This document shows positions 40,138 through 49,324 of a stretch of DNA of 64,000 bases, piece after piece. The DNA comes from Acetobacteraceae bacterium. GTDB taxonomy: Bacteria; Pseudomonadota; Alphaproteobacteria; Acetobacterales; Acetobacteraceae. The stretch's first letter is position 1, and each line of letters opens with the position of its first letter. The notes beneath the pieces were generated by a model. The model was not told the DNA's origin, searched no databases, and worked only from the letters and a program-made list of their open reading frames with translations. The stretch covers positions 248,001-312,000 of the forward strand of contig CP154827.1 of NCBI GenBank assembly GCA_039613835.1. Reading direction: 5' to 3'. The position numbers were made by a program, and so were the translations under genes.

Positions 40138-42074
40138 CCCATCCGACCGCGTCGCCCGATAAAACACCGCGCAGCCTCATCCTGATCGTCGATGATGAAC
40201 CGGAAATACTCGTTGCTTTGAGTGATCTGCTCGAAGGTGAATTTGATATTATCTCCACCACCAGCCCCCATGATGCCCTTACCCTTGTCAGAGACCATCC
40301 GGAGATCGCGGTTATCATCTCGGATCAGCGGATGCCGGGTATGACGGGAGATGTTTTTCTGTCACAGGTGCAGGATAAGACGGATGCGAAAAGCATTCTC
40401 CTGACCGGTTATGCGGATCTCTCCGTGGTGATCACCGCACTTAATCAGGGCCGGATACAGTTCTATGTGCACAAACCGTGGGATTCAGATGGGTTGAAAG
40501 CCGTGGTGCGGGAGAGCGCGTCGCGTTTTCACACTGAGAAACCTCTCTTCAAAGAGAGGTTTCTCCTTCAAAGCACCTTAAAGTGCCGTCGCCTTCGATA
40601 TCGTGTTTTCCGACGCGGAAGGCCGCGTGATCCGACACAATAAAAATCGTGATCTTGAGAGCGATGCTGCCGATCAGCCTGACGGCGACCGGGAAGTGCT
40701 GGAGGAAACGCTTTACCCAGCGGAGGAGCGTGACGCCATCACTGCCCTGAGACGGGAGGTGGTGATGCGGGGAAAGCTCGAACAATGTGTCCCCGTCACG
40801 CGCGATGGCGTTACAAGCTGGCTGGAGCGGACACGCATCGTCCTGCCCTGGCCGCGCCAGGTTGACGGCGCGCTTCTCCCTACCGCGCAGCGTTGGCAGG
40901 CCAGTTTTGAAAGGGACGTGACAGAGCGCCGCGTGCTGGAGCAGAGGATGCGCCAGGATGATAAAATGTGCGCTTTGGGCACCTTATCGGGCGGCATCGC
41001 ACATGACTTCAATAATCTGCTGACCGCCATTCTCGGTTCACTTGATCTTTTGCACGACATACTTCCATCCGATGGGGAGGGTGACGCATCAGTCCCGCAT
41101 AAGCTTGTCGAAAACGCCATAGATTCCGCCCGCAAAGGCGCCACACTGACGCGAAGCCTGCTGGAATTCGGCTGACCGAAGTCACCGGCCCTGTAAGCCG
41201 TCAATGTCGTCAGGCTGATCCGAAATTTAAGGGAGTTGCTGTCTTAAAGTCTCAATCGCGCAAGCGATGCCGCCGGGGAAACCGGGAAATGTGCGTTGGA
41301 TCTCTCACATGTGGCGCGGCGTGCGGATGATCTTTGTGCTCAAAGCGACCCGGAACAGCTTGAGATGGCGTTGCTCAATCTCTGCATCAATGCACGGGAC
41401 GCGATGCAGGATGGCGGCACCGTGGCGATCCATGTTGAAGAAGACACCTCGTCCCCGACCGCACATTGCGTGGTGATTTCGGTTTGTGATGAGGGACACG
41501 GCATGACGCCCGAGATTGTCGCCCGTATCTTCGACCCGTTTTTTACCACAAAGAAAATCGGTCGGGGCACCGGCCTTGGTTTATCGACGATTTATCGCTT
41601 CGTCAAAAGATTGTGAGAGTCAGAAGCGTGCCCGGGCAGGGGACATGCATTTCGCTGCTTCTGCCGAAAGTCCCGGCACAGGGGCCTGAGCTTGCGCCCG
41701 ACAGGGCGGCGATCCAGAGCGAGACGCGGCAACTGAGGATATTGCTGATTGATAATGAAGCATCTGTGCGATTGGTGACAGAGCAGTTCCTGCGGCGCAG
41801 CGGTCACGAAGTTGTCAGCGTGGCGGATGGAGAAGCCGGGCTCGCCTGCCTCCTGGCCGGGCAGAGATTCGACCTTGCGATATTGGACCTGATGATGCCC
41901 CGCATGAGTGGGCAAGAATGCGGAAATCGCCTTGTAGAGAAACAGCCGGATCTCAAACACCTTTATATCAGCGGCTATACCGATGCGACGCACCGACCGC
42001 CGCATCACCAGGTGCTTGAGAAACCTTTCACGCGGGCGATGCTGGATGATGCGATTGCGTCAATCATCAATTAG
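40134..42074 (+). pseudogene. Second hybrid histidine kinase (REC-PAS-HisKA-HATPase-REC), broken
   Basis: The N-terminal receiver is intact: LILIVDDEPEILVALSDLL, phospho-Asp in VIISDQRMPGMTG, and Lys in YVHKPW. After about 145 residues the frame is lost just beyond a perfect hairpin (40536-40565), and the PAS domain resumes as SAVAFDIVFSDAEGRVIRHN in another frame. HisKA ([18 protein letters not shown]) ends at a TGA at 41173. The ATPase domain resumes as LLNLCINARDAMQDGG and FFTTKKIGRGTGLGL, stops at 41616, and a C-terminal receiver (LRILLIDNEASVRLV, AILDLMMPRMSG) is open again to 42074. At least three lesions. hslV follows after 48 bp. Confidence 0.9.
40536..40565. repeat. Perfect 14-bp inverted repeat with a 2-base loop in the kinase pseudogene
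   Basis: Arms GAGAAACCTCTCTT (40536-40549) and AAGAGAGGTTTCTC (40552-40565) around CA. In frame it encodes EKPLFKERFLLQ, between the receiver and PAS domains, where relatives have a helical linker. There is no T-run, so it is not a terminator. Confidence 0.88.
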
Positions 42075-42122
42075 CGTGCCCGCCATCTTGCTTTGCGACA
42101 AGTTTCAACTATCTGGATGAAC

Positions 42123-42686
42123 ATGAAAAACACGCATCAAAATCCCGACTATGTCGGATGGCACGGCACCACGATCCTTTGCGTGCGACGCGGGGACAAT
42201 GTCACGATGGCCGGTGACGGCCAGGTGACGTTGGGCCAGACGATTATCAAGGGCAATGCCCGCAAGGTGCGGGTGATTGGCGCAGACAAAAACATCCTCG
42301 CGGGGTTTGCAGGGGCGACGGCCGACGCCTTCACCCTTCTGGAGCTCCTGGAAGCCAAACTCGCGCGCTACCCGAATGACCTGGAAACAGCGTGCGTTGA
42401 ACTCGCCAAGGATTGGCGCACGGATCGTTATCTGCGTCGATTGGAGGCGATGATGGCTGTCGCGGATAAGGATCATTCATACACATTGACGGGTAATGGT
42501 GATGTTCTGGAGCCCGCGGATGGCATTATCGCGATCGGGTCAGGCGGCAATTATGCCCTCTCCGCGGCGCGCGCCCTCATTGAAATTGAGGGTCTGTCGT
42601 CGGGAGATATTGCCCGACGCGCGATGAAAATAGCCGGAGACATCTGCGTCTACACGAATCACTCTGTCACGATTAAAACGCTTTAA
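42123..42686 (+). CDS. hslV: ATP-dependent protease HslVU peptidase subunit
   Basis: Proteasome-like N-terminal threonine peptidase that stacks with the HslU ATPase rings to degrade misfolded and regulatory proteins. About 187 residues. The catalytic Thr is in [13 protein letters not shown], about 10 residues from the start, followed by [30 protein letters not shown] is near 138. The ATG at 42123 has a GGATGA just upstream; 42117 is the alternative. hslU follows after 14 bp. Confidence 0.94.
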   Translation: MKNTHQNPDYVGWHGTTILCVRRGDNVTMAGDGQVTLGQTIIKGNARKVRVIGADKNILAGFAGATADAFTLLELLEAKLARYPNDLETACVELAKDWRTDRYLRRLEAMMAVADKDHSYTLTGNGDVLEPADGIIAIGSGGNYALSAARALIEIEGLSSGDIARRAMKIAGDICVYTNHSVTIKTL

Positions 42687-42700
42687 GTCAGGTATCAGGA

Positions 42701-44014
42701 ATGGAAACGCCTCAATTCTCCCCACGAGAAATCGTGTCGGAACTCGATCGCTATATTGTCGGGCAGAATGATGCCAAGCGTGCCGTGGCCATCGCCCTCC
42801 GAAATCGCTGGCGGCGGGCGCAACTGCCCGATGCCATGCGTGAGGAAGTCGTCCCGAAAAACATCCTCATGATCGGCCCCACAGGTTGTGGCAAAACCGA
42901 GATTGCCCGGCGGCTGGCGCGGCTGGCGCAATCGCCTTTCATCAAGGTCGAAGCCACAAAATTCACCGAGGTCGGTTATGTCGGGCGCGATGTTGAGTCG
43001 ATCATCCGCGATCTGATTGAGGTATCTTTGAACATGCTGCGCGACATGCGCCGCAAGGATGTTCAGGTCAAGGCCGAAGCCGCGGCGGAACAACGCCTCG
43101 TCGACGCCCTGGTTGGAGAGCAGGCCTCGGCGGACACCAAAGTCAAATTCCGCCAGCGGCTCCGAAATGGGGAGCTGGAGGATAAGGAAGTCGAAGTTGA
43201 CGTTCAGCCGGATGGCGGTCGCGATGGCGGGGAGATGCCGGGCCTGACGTCCGGCGCGGTGATCAATATTTCCGACATGATGAAAAATATCATGAATCGC
43301 GCATCCCAGAAGCGCCGCCTGACGATTTCCGCCGCGCGTATTTTGCTGGTTCGGGATGAGTCGGATAAGCTCCTGGATGATGACAGTCTCGCGCAGGAGG
43401 CGGTGCGCCATACGCAGGACCATGGCATCGTCTTTCTTGACGAGATCGATAAAGTCTGTGCCCGGTCGGCTGAGGGTGGGGTGCGCGGTGCTGATATTTC
43501 ACGCGAGGGCGTGCAGCGTGACCTCCTGCCGCTGATTGAAGGCACCACCGTGTCCACCAAATATGGTACGATCAAGACGGATCATATATTATTCATCGCG
43601 TCCGGCGCCTTCCATCTGGCCAAACCATCTGACCTGCTGCCCGAACTTCAGGGCCGCCTGCCCATTCGCGTTGAGCTGGCGACGCTGACACGGGATGATC
43701 TGCGCCGCATTTTAAGTGAGCCGGAGCATTCCCTCATCAAACAATATATCGCGCTCATGAAGACGGAGGGTGTGTCGCTTTCATTCACGGAGGACGCAAT
43801 CGACGCCCTGGCTAAAACGGCAGCGAACATCAATAATCGCGTGGAAAATATCGGCGCGCGGCGCCTGGCGACCGTTATGGAACGTCTGTTGGAGGAGGTC
43901 TCTTACGCGGCGTCCGACAGGAAGGATGAGGTGATCGAGATCACGGCAAAAGAGGTGCATGATCGCGTCGATTCGCTCGCCAAGCGGGACGATCTCAGCC
44001 GGTTCATCCTGTGA
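42701..44014 (+). CDS. hslU: ATP-dependent protease HslVU ATPase subunit
   Basis: AAA+ unfoldase partner of HslV. The 437 residues include [20 protein letters not shown] near 19-38, Walker [14 protein letters not shown] near 59, an intermediate (I) domain about 110-230, Walker [11 protein letters not shown] near 247, and a C-terminal domain ending DDLSRFIL, the usual HslV-docking tail. Its TGA overlaps the sufE ATG by one base. The gene is intact. Confidence 0.96.
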   Translation: METPQFSPREIVSELDRYIVGQNDAKRAVAIALRNRWRRAQLPDAMREEVVPKNILMIGPTGCGKTEIARRLARLAQSPFIKVEATKFTEVGYVGRDVESIIRDLIEVSLNMLRDMRRKDVQVKAEAAAEQRLVDALVGEQASADTKVKFRQRLRNGELEDKEVEVDVQPDGGRDGGEMPGLTSGAVINISDMMKNIMNRASQKRRLTISAARILLVRDESDKLLDDDSLAQEAVRHTQDHGIVFLDEIDKVCARSAEGGVRGADISREGVQRDLLPLIEGTTVSTKYGTIKTDHILFIASGAFHLAKPSDLLPELQGRLPIRVELATLTRDDLRRILSEPEHSLIKQYIALMKTEGVSLSFTEDAIDALAKTAANINNRVENIGARRLATVMERLLEEVSYAASDRKDEVIEITAKEVHDRVDSLAKRDDLSRFIL

Positions 44015-44451
44015 TGGTGGCACCTTTCGTCTCACCCCCGGAGGAAACGGCCGCCGCCGCCATTGCGGCCATCACTGACGAGCTTGCGCTCTTTGATGAC
44101 TGGACGGATCGATATCAATATATCATCGAGATGGGACGGCAATTACCGGCTTTTCCGGCAGCCTGGCAGGATGACGCCCATCGTGTGCCAGGCTGTCAAA
44201 GCCAGGTGTGGCTTGAGGCGCAACATGAAGGCGGGAAGATCCATTTTGCAGGTGCTTCGGACGCGGCCATTGTGCGTGGCCTCGTCGGCCTTTTGCTGCG
44301 TGTCTATTCAGGGCGCAGCGCGGCGGAAATCGGCGAGACGCCGCCGGACTTCCTGCATCGTCTGGGACTTGTCAAAGCCCTCTCCGCCAATCGTGGTAAT
44401 GGGGTGGAGGCGATGGCGCGGGCTATCCGGCGCGTTGCCGCAGCCGGATAG
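44014..44451 (+). CDS. sufE: Cysteine desulfuration protein SufE
   Basis: Accepts sulfur from a cysteine desulfurase of the SUF system and passes it to the scaffold. About 145 residues. The active-site Cys is in VPGCQSQVW (about residue 59), with DWTDRYQYIIEMG near 30 and FLHRLGLVKAL-like sequence near 110 (DFLHRLGLVKALSANRGNG). The start is the ATG overlapping the hslU stop; an in-frame GTG lies one codon earlier. Coupling to hslU suggests a stress-linked operon. It converges on the Cys-rich gene, 11 bp away. Confidence 0.92.
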   Translation: MVAPFVSPPEETAAAAIAAITDELALFDDWTDRYQYIIEMGRQLPAFPAAWQDDAHRVPGCQSQVWLEAQHEGGKIHFAGASDAAIVRGLVGLLLRVYSGRSAAEIGETPPDFLHRLGLVKALSANRGNGVEAMARAIRRVAAAG

Positions 44452-44462
44452 CCCGAAGCATC

Positions 44463-44777
44463 TCAGTGCGCCATGGCAGGTTGCGGCACATCCGGCATGA
44501 CAGGGGACGTCGCTTTATCCAGAGATGGGGGGGTGGTCGTCATCGCGCCTTCTGTCGTGCAGGCGGTGAAGCGTCCCTTATCACGGCATTTTGTCGGGTG
44601 CGGCGTGGTGCATTTGACGAAACGGCCGGTTTTATCATCGCGGCAACGGACCGGCTTTTTCTTGACACATTTAACATAGCGGCCGGTATCGGCGTCGCGG
44701 CACGTCTTGGCCTGCACGGTCATCGGCGCAACCAGCAGGCTGAGGGCGAGTGAGGAGGCGAAAAGTCTTTTCAGCAT
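44463..44777 (-). CDS. Small exported protein with three CRD-type Cys repeats
   Basis: A 104-residue protein with a signal peptide (LKRLFASSLALSLLVAP, cut likely after VQA). The mature part has three tandem units of the form C-R-D-x(n)-G-R-[YF]-x-x-C: CRDADTGRYVKC, CRDDKTGRFVKC and CRDKGRFTAC, separated by basic linkers KKKPVR and TPHPTK. Each unit has two cysteines, so one intra-repeat disulphide each is plausible after export. A Pro/Thr/Ala tail follows. The ATG at 44777 has AAGGAAA upstream; the frame is open further but without a signal-like sequence. Function unknown; I know no named family for it. Confidence 0.75.
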   Translation of the reverse strand: MLKRLFASSLALSLLVAPMTVQAKTCRDADTGRYVKCVKKKPVRCRDDKTGRFVKCTTPHPTKCRDKGRFTACTTEGAMTTTPPSLDKATSPVMPDVPQPAMAH

Positions 44778-45112
44778 CGGGATTTCCTTCACGCGGGAAT
44801 GCAGGGCTTTGATGTCATGGATTGACGAACATCTAAGCGGCTCAACGTCAGCAAGGTTGCACGCTGGTCCATTTGCATGGCTCCAAAGATGTGAAGCGTG
44901 CATCTGGTCCGTATCGGGCTGCGCCTCTTCCGCGCCCGGGCGCGGCACTTCCCCTGGTGAGACGAGTCAAAAAAGGTTGTTTCGGAGGGCGAATTCGGCT
45001 AGGTGACACACCTCACCTGCGCGGCCGTGGCCAAATAAGTGGCATACCCGGCCGCGGAACGCTGCCGCCCGAGAGGGATTTGTGCAGCCTGGATAAGTTT
45101 AAGGAGACTGAA

Positions 45113-45316
45113 ATGCCTAAAATGAAGACGAAGTCGTCGGTGAAAAAACGCTTCAAGATCACCGCGACGGGTAAAGTGATGTGCGGCCCCGGCAATAAGC
45201 GCCACGGCCTGATCAACCGCCCTCAGAAAATGAAGCGCACCAACCGTGGTCCGCAGACCGTGACGGATATGGACGCGAAGACAATCAAGCAATGGGCCCC
45301 CTACGGGCTTTCGTGA
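45113..45316 (+). CDS. rpmI: 50S ribosomal protein L35
   Basis: 67-residue ribosomal protein, [20 protein letters not shown] at the start, with a strong AAGGAG 6 bases before the ATG. Its usual upstream partner infC is absent here; instead there is a ~335 bp region back to the divergent Cys-rich gene, holding the promoter and possible leader structure. rplT follows after 11 bp. Starts in frame further upstream would add a non-conserved stretch and are rejected. Confidence 0.96.
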   Translation: MPKMKTKSSVKKRFKITATGKVMCGPGNKRHGLINRPQKMKRTNRGPQTVTDMDAKTIKQWAPYGLS

Positions 45317-45327
45317 GGAGATAGATC

Positions 45328-45699
45328 ATGGCACGTGTCAAACGGGGCGTGACGACTCACGCGCGTCACAAAAAAGTTCTGGAGCTGTCCAAAGGTTATC
45401 GCGGGCGCTCATCGATAAATTACCGCATCGCGCTGGAGCGGCTCGAAAAGGCATTACGTTATGCTTACCGTGACCGCCGCAATAAAAAGCGTGATTTTCG
45501 CGGTCTCTGGATTCAGCGTATCAATGCCGCCGTGCGTGAGCATGGGCTGACTTACAGCAAATTCATCAACGGCCTGTCCTTGGCGGGGATTGAGATTGAT
45601 CGTAAGGTTCTTGCCGCGATTGCCTTTGACGATGCGGCGATATTTGCGGAAATTGTTAAAAAGGCCCAGCAGGCGCTTGAGCAGCCCGCCAAGGCCTGA
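45328..45699 (+). CDS. rplT: 50S ribosomal protein L20
   Basis: 123-residue rRNA-binding assembly protein of the large subunit, which in many bacteria also represses its own operon by binding the leader mRNA. The sequence [20 protein letters not shown] and the basic helix [19 protein letters not shown] (as [15 protein letters not shown]) are canonical. It closes the rpmI-rplT operon and is followed by a strong terminator. Confidence 0.97.
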   Translation: MARVKRGVTTHARHKKVLELSKGYRGRSSINYRIALERLEKALRYAYRDRRNKKRDFRGLWIQRINAAVREHGLTYSKFINGLSLAGIEIDRKVLAAIAFDDAAIFAEIVKKAQQALEQPAKA

Positions 45700-45726
45700 T
45701 TTCCCAATCTGGTGTTCGGGAAATAG

Positions 45727-45756
45727 GCCGTCTTGCTTGAGGACGGCCCTTTTTTT
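45727..45756 (+). terminator. Rho-independent terminator after rplT
   Basis: Stem GGCCGTC (45727-45733) pairs with GACGGCC (45742-45748), 8-base loop, followed by seven T after one C. It lies 27 bases past the rplT stop and 22 bases before pheS, so it separates the ribosomal operon from pheST or allows partial read-through. Confidence 0.85.
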
Positions 45757-45777
45757 ATGTTGCGTGGTGACGGGTGA

Positions 45778-46851
45778 ATGATGGTTGACGATCTCGACAT
45801 TCTGAAGAGCACGACCCTGGCTGACCTTGAGACACTGGGTGATGAGGCTTCATGGGAGGCGCTCAGGGTCAGGACGCTCGGCAAATCCGGCTGGCTGACG
45901 CAGCAGCTCAAAGCGCTTGGCCCGCTCGCACCGGATGAGCGCCGCCAGCGTGGCGCGGCGCTGAATCAGGTTCGGGATATGCTCAACGCGGCCTTCGCAC
46001 AGCGGAAAAAAGCGATTGAGTCGGATCTTCTCGCCGCCCAGCTTGAAGCGGAGCGCGTGGATGTCACCATGCCCGTCGCGCGTCGCGAGGATGGGCTGCT
46101 GCATCCCATCCATCAAACGATTGATGAGATGATCGATATTTTCGGCGGAATGGGTTTCGGCGTGGCGGAAGGGCCGGATATTGAAAGTCAGTGGCATAAT
46201 TTCTCCGCCCTGAACACGCCGGAGCATCACCCCGCCCGGACAGAACATGACACATTCTACCTGCCGCGCCCACGTGCCGACGCGCCGGAGCCTGTTTTGC
46301 GTACGCAGACGTCGGGCGTGCAGATCCGCACCCTGCTGAGTAAAGCGCCGCCCATAAGGGTGATTGCACCGGGCCGGACCTACCGCGCCGATCATGATGC
46401 CACGCACTCCCCGATGTTTCATCAATGTGAGGGTATCCTGATTGATCGCGACATCACGCTGGCACATCTCAAATTCTGCCTCATCGCGTTTCTACGAGCA
46501 TTTTTCGATAAGCCGGATCCGCCCGTGCGTTTTCGCGCTTCCTATTTTCCGTTTACGGAGCCCTCGATGGAAGTGAATATTGGCTGGTCCCGCAAAACGG
46601 GCAATATAGGCGCGGGGGAGGACTGGCTTGAAGTGCTTGGCGCCGGGATGGTGCAGCCCCGTGTGCTGGCAAATTGCGGCGTTGATCCGGAAGTCTGGCA
46701 GGGCTTCGCTTTCGGTATGGGTGTGGAGAGATTGACCATGCTCAAATATGGCATCCCCGATTTACGTTCATTTTACGAGAGTGACCTGCGCTGGCTACGG
46801 CATTACGGTTTTTCCGCCTTTGAGACGCGTGTTCCGGGTAAGGGGGTCTGA
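45778..46851 (+). CDS. pheS: Phenylalanyl-tRNA synthetase alpha subunit
   Basis: Catalytic class II subunit of the alpha2-beta2 enzyme. The 357 residues comprise an N-terminal coiled-coil region (to ~95), HPIHQTIDEMIDIFGGMGF near 104-122, motif 2 around APGRTYRADHDATHSPMFHQ (central GRTYRADHDATH, about 197-208), and motif 3 FAFGMGVERLTML near 312-324. Tandem ATGs occur at 45778 and 45781. It overlaps nothing and is followed after 3 bp by pheT. Confidence 0.96.
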   Translation: MMVDDLDILKSTTLADLETLGDEASWEALRVRTLGKSGWLTQQLKALGPLAPDERRQRGAALNQVRDMLNAAFAQRKKAIESDLLAAQLEAERVDVTMPVARREDGLLHPIHQTIDEMIDIFGGMGFGVAEGPDIESQWHNFSALNTPEHHPARTEHDTFYLPRPRADAPEPVLRTQTSGVQIRTLLSKAPPIRVIAPGRTYRADHDATHSPMFHQCEGILIDRDITLAHLKFCLIAFLRAFFDKPDPPVRFRASYFPFTEPSMEVNIGWSRKTGNIGAGEDWLEVLGAGMVQPRVLANCGVDPEVWQGFAFGMGVERLTMLKYGIPDLRSFYESDLRWLRHYGFSAFETRVPGKGV

Positions 46852-46854
46852 ATC

Positions 46855-49317
46855 ATGAAATTTACCCTTTCATGGTTGCGGGAACATCTCGATTTCACGG
46901 CTTCCATTGAGGAGATCACAGCAGTGCTGAACCGCATCGGCCTTGAAGTCGAGAGCGTTGAAAATCAGGCTGAGAAATTATCCGGTTTCCGCCTCGCTAA
47001 GATCCTTGAGACGCGCCCCCACCCTAATGCGGACCGCTTGCAGGTCTGTGATGTGGCGGCGGGGCCGGGATATGAGAAGGTGCAGGTTGTTTGCGGTGCG
47101 CCCAATGCGCGGACCGGGCTGCATGTCGTTTTCGCCTCGCCGGGCACTTATATTCCCGGCAGTGACATGACCATCAAATCAGGTCAGATCCGCGGTGAGG
47201 CCAGTGGCGGCATGTTGTGCTCCCTGCGTGAGCTCGGATTGGGGGAGGAGAGTGATGGCATTGCCGAACTGCCGGAAGCGGTGGTGCTGGGCCAGCCCTA
47301 CGCTGAGTTTGCCGGTTTAAATGAGACGGTCATTGACATCTCCATTACCCCGAACCGGGGTGACGCGCTGAGTGTCTATGGCATCGCACGTGACCTCGCC
47401 GCTGCCGGGTTCGGGCGCCTGAAAGCGTGGCTCGCAGAAGTTGTGGACGGGCAGGGTCCATCGACGATCAAATGGAAGATCGAGCACGATGATGCTTGTC
47501 CCTATGTTGTGGGGCGGCTGATCCGCAATGTCCGCAATCAGCCCAGCCCCGCCTGGCTTCAGAACCGCCTCAAATCGGTGGGTCTGCGCCCCATATCGGC
47601 GCTTGTTGACGTAACCAATTTTCTCCTGATGGATATAGGACGCCCCTTACACGTCTTCGATGCCGGGAAGCTTTCCGGCGACACACTATCTATGACATTG
47701 GGCCATGGTCAAACCTTCAAGGCGCTGGACGGCAATGCTTATCTGCTAAGCGATCAGGATTTGATCGTCGCGGATGAGGGGGGCGTCCAGTCTCTGGCGG
47801 GCATCATTGGTGGCGCGGCGAGCAGCGTTTCCGACGAGACGCAGCACGTCTTTATTGAGTCCGCCTTGTTCGAACCTGTCCGCATCGCCCTGACGGGGCG
47901 CCGCCTCGGCATCCATACGGATGGGCGCTATCGGTTTGAGCGCGGTGTTGACCCCGCTCTCGTCCTGCCAGGGCTGGAAGCGGCGACAAAACTCATCCTC
48001 GATCTCTGCGGTGGTGAGGCGAGCGAAATCGTTTCCGCGGGGAAATTGCCCAATTGGCAGCGCACGGCGCGTCTTCGCTTTGAGAAGCTCGACAGCTTCG
48101 GGGGTGCCGTGCTTCAGGCCGATGAAGTGGTGGAAACGCTGGAGCATCTCGGATTCTCTGTCTCTGCACGTGATGCGGCCTCTGTAACGGTCCATGTGCC
48201 GTCATGGCGTCATGACATTGCTGCCCCCATCAAGCTGGACCCGTCGCCAACGCTGAATGACAACGTCACGGAACGCGCGGCGCAGAGCGTTACTTTGGTA
48301 GAGGGGGAGCGAGACCTCATTGAAGAGATCCTGCGGATACGCGGATTGGATGAGATTGTGCCGCGTCCTCTGCCGGAATTTACTGGCAAGGCGGATCAAT
48401 CCGTCATGGCGAAACGCATGGCGTCGCGGCGTGCCCGGCATTTATGTGCGGCGCTGGGTTTGACGGAAACTATAGGTTTCTCCTTCGTTTCAACGGAAGA
48501 GGCGGCACTTTTTGGTGAAACATCCGAGAAATTATCGCTCCTCAACCCGATCGCCGTTGATCTGAGCCATATGCGGCCGACACCGCTCATTAATCTCGTC
48601 AAAGCGTGGCACCGTAATGAGGCGCGCCGCGCGGCGCGTGCGGCGCTTTTCGAGGTGGGGCCGGGTTTTACCCCATCCGGACAGGCGACGCTGCTTACAG
48701 GATTGCGCGCGGGGGAAACCGCGCGTCGGCCAGGCGCGCGGTCGCGGGAATATAATTTGTGGGATGTGAAGAGTGACCTCATAGCGCTCCTCGACGAAAT
48801 GGGCGTTCCGTCAGAGGCGGTGACCGTGTCGCGCAATGTGCCGCCTTATTTCCATCCGGGAAAATCGGGCGCCGTCCAATTGGGACTCAAGACGGTTCTC
48901 GGCTTTTTTGGTGAACTCCATCCACAGATCGTCCGTGAAATGGGTTGTAGCGGCACATTGGCTGTCTTCTCACTTAATCTCGACGCCCTACCGGCCCGAA
49001 AGGTCAAAAAGCGTCAGGCACCGGAAATTCCCAGCTTGCAACCGATCCATCGGGATTTCGCCTTTATCGTAGATAAAAAGGTGGATGCGCAGGATCTGCT
49101 GAAATTCGTCCGCGGCGTTGACCGAAATCTGATTATCGCTGTTAGTCTCTTTGACGTGTTTGAAGGCGGAAATCTGCCCGACGATAAGAAGTCACTGGGA
49201 CTTGAGGTGACCATCCAACCCCTTCATACTGCACTGAAACTTGCAGAAATTGACGCCGTTGCCGAAAAAATCGTGAATATCGCGACCAAAGCGGTTGGGG
49301 CCGAATTGAGGCAATGA
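46855..49317 (+). CDS. pheT: Phenylalanyl-tRNA synthetase beta subunit
   Basis: Large non-catalytic subunit with editing and tRNA-binding domains; 820 residues, near the family norm. In order: N-terminal MKFTLSWLREHLDF, an EMAP-like OB tRNA-binding domain (about 40-150; PNADRLQVCDV), B3/B4 editing domain with RFERGVDP near 360, B5 domain, and the C-terminal ferredoxin-like anticodon-binding domain (RDFAFIVDKKV near 730). Between WRHDIAAPI and DLIEEILRIRG there are about 30 extra residues compared with many bacteria; I recall similar extra sequence in acetic acid bacteria, which supports the taxonomic guess. lpxB follows 7 bp later. Confidence 0.95.
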   Translation: MKFTLSWLREHLDFTASIEEITAVLNRIGLEVESVENQAEKLSGFRLAKILETRPHPNADRLQVCDVAAGPGYEKVQVVCGAPNARTGLHVVFASPGTYIPGSDMTIKSGQIRGEASGGMLCSLRELGLGEESDGIAELPEAVVLGQPYAEFAGLNETVIDISITPNRGDALSVYGIARDLAAAGFGRLKAWLAEVVDGQGPSTIKWKIEHDDACPYVVGRLIRNVRNQPSPAWLQNRLKSVGLRPISALVDVTNFLLMDIGRPLHVFDAGKLSGDTLSMTLGHGQTFKALDGNAYLLSDQDLIVADEGGVQSLAGIIGGAASSVSDETQHVFIESALFEPVRIALTGRRLGIHTDGRYRFERGVDPALVLPGLEAATKLILDLCGGEASEIVSAGKLPNWQRTARLRFEKLDSFGGAVLQADEVVETLEHLGFSVSARDAASVTVHVPSWRHDIAAPIKLDPSPTLNDNVTERAAQSVTLVEGERDLIEEILRIRGLDEIVPRPLPEFTGKADQSVMAKRMASRRARHLCAALGLTETIGFSFVSTEEAALFGETSEKLSLLNPIAVDLSHMRPTPLINLVKAWHRNEARRAARAALFEVGPGFTPSGQATLLTGLRAGETARRPGARSREYNLWDVKSDLIALLDEMGVPSEAVTVSRNVPPYFHPGKSGAVQLGLKTVLGFFGELHPQIVREMGCSGTLAVFSLNLDALPARKVKKRQAPEIPSLQPIHRDFAFIVDKKVDAQDLLKFVRGVDRNLIIAVSLFDVFEGGNLPDDKKSLGLEVTIQPLHTALKLAEIDAVAEKIVNIATKAVGAELRQ

Positions 49318-49324
49318 GGCCAAG

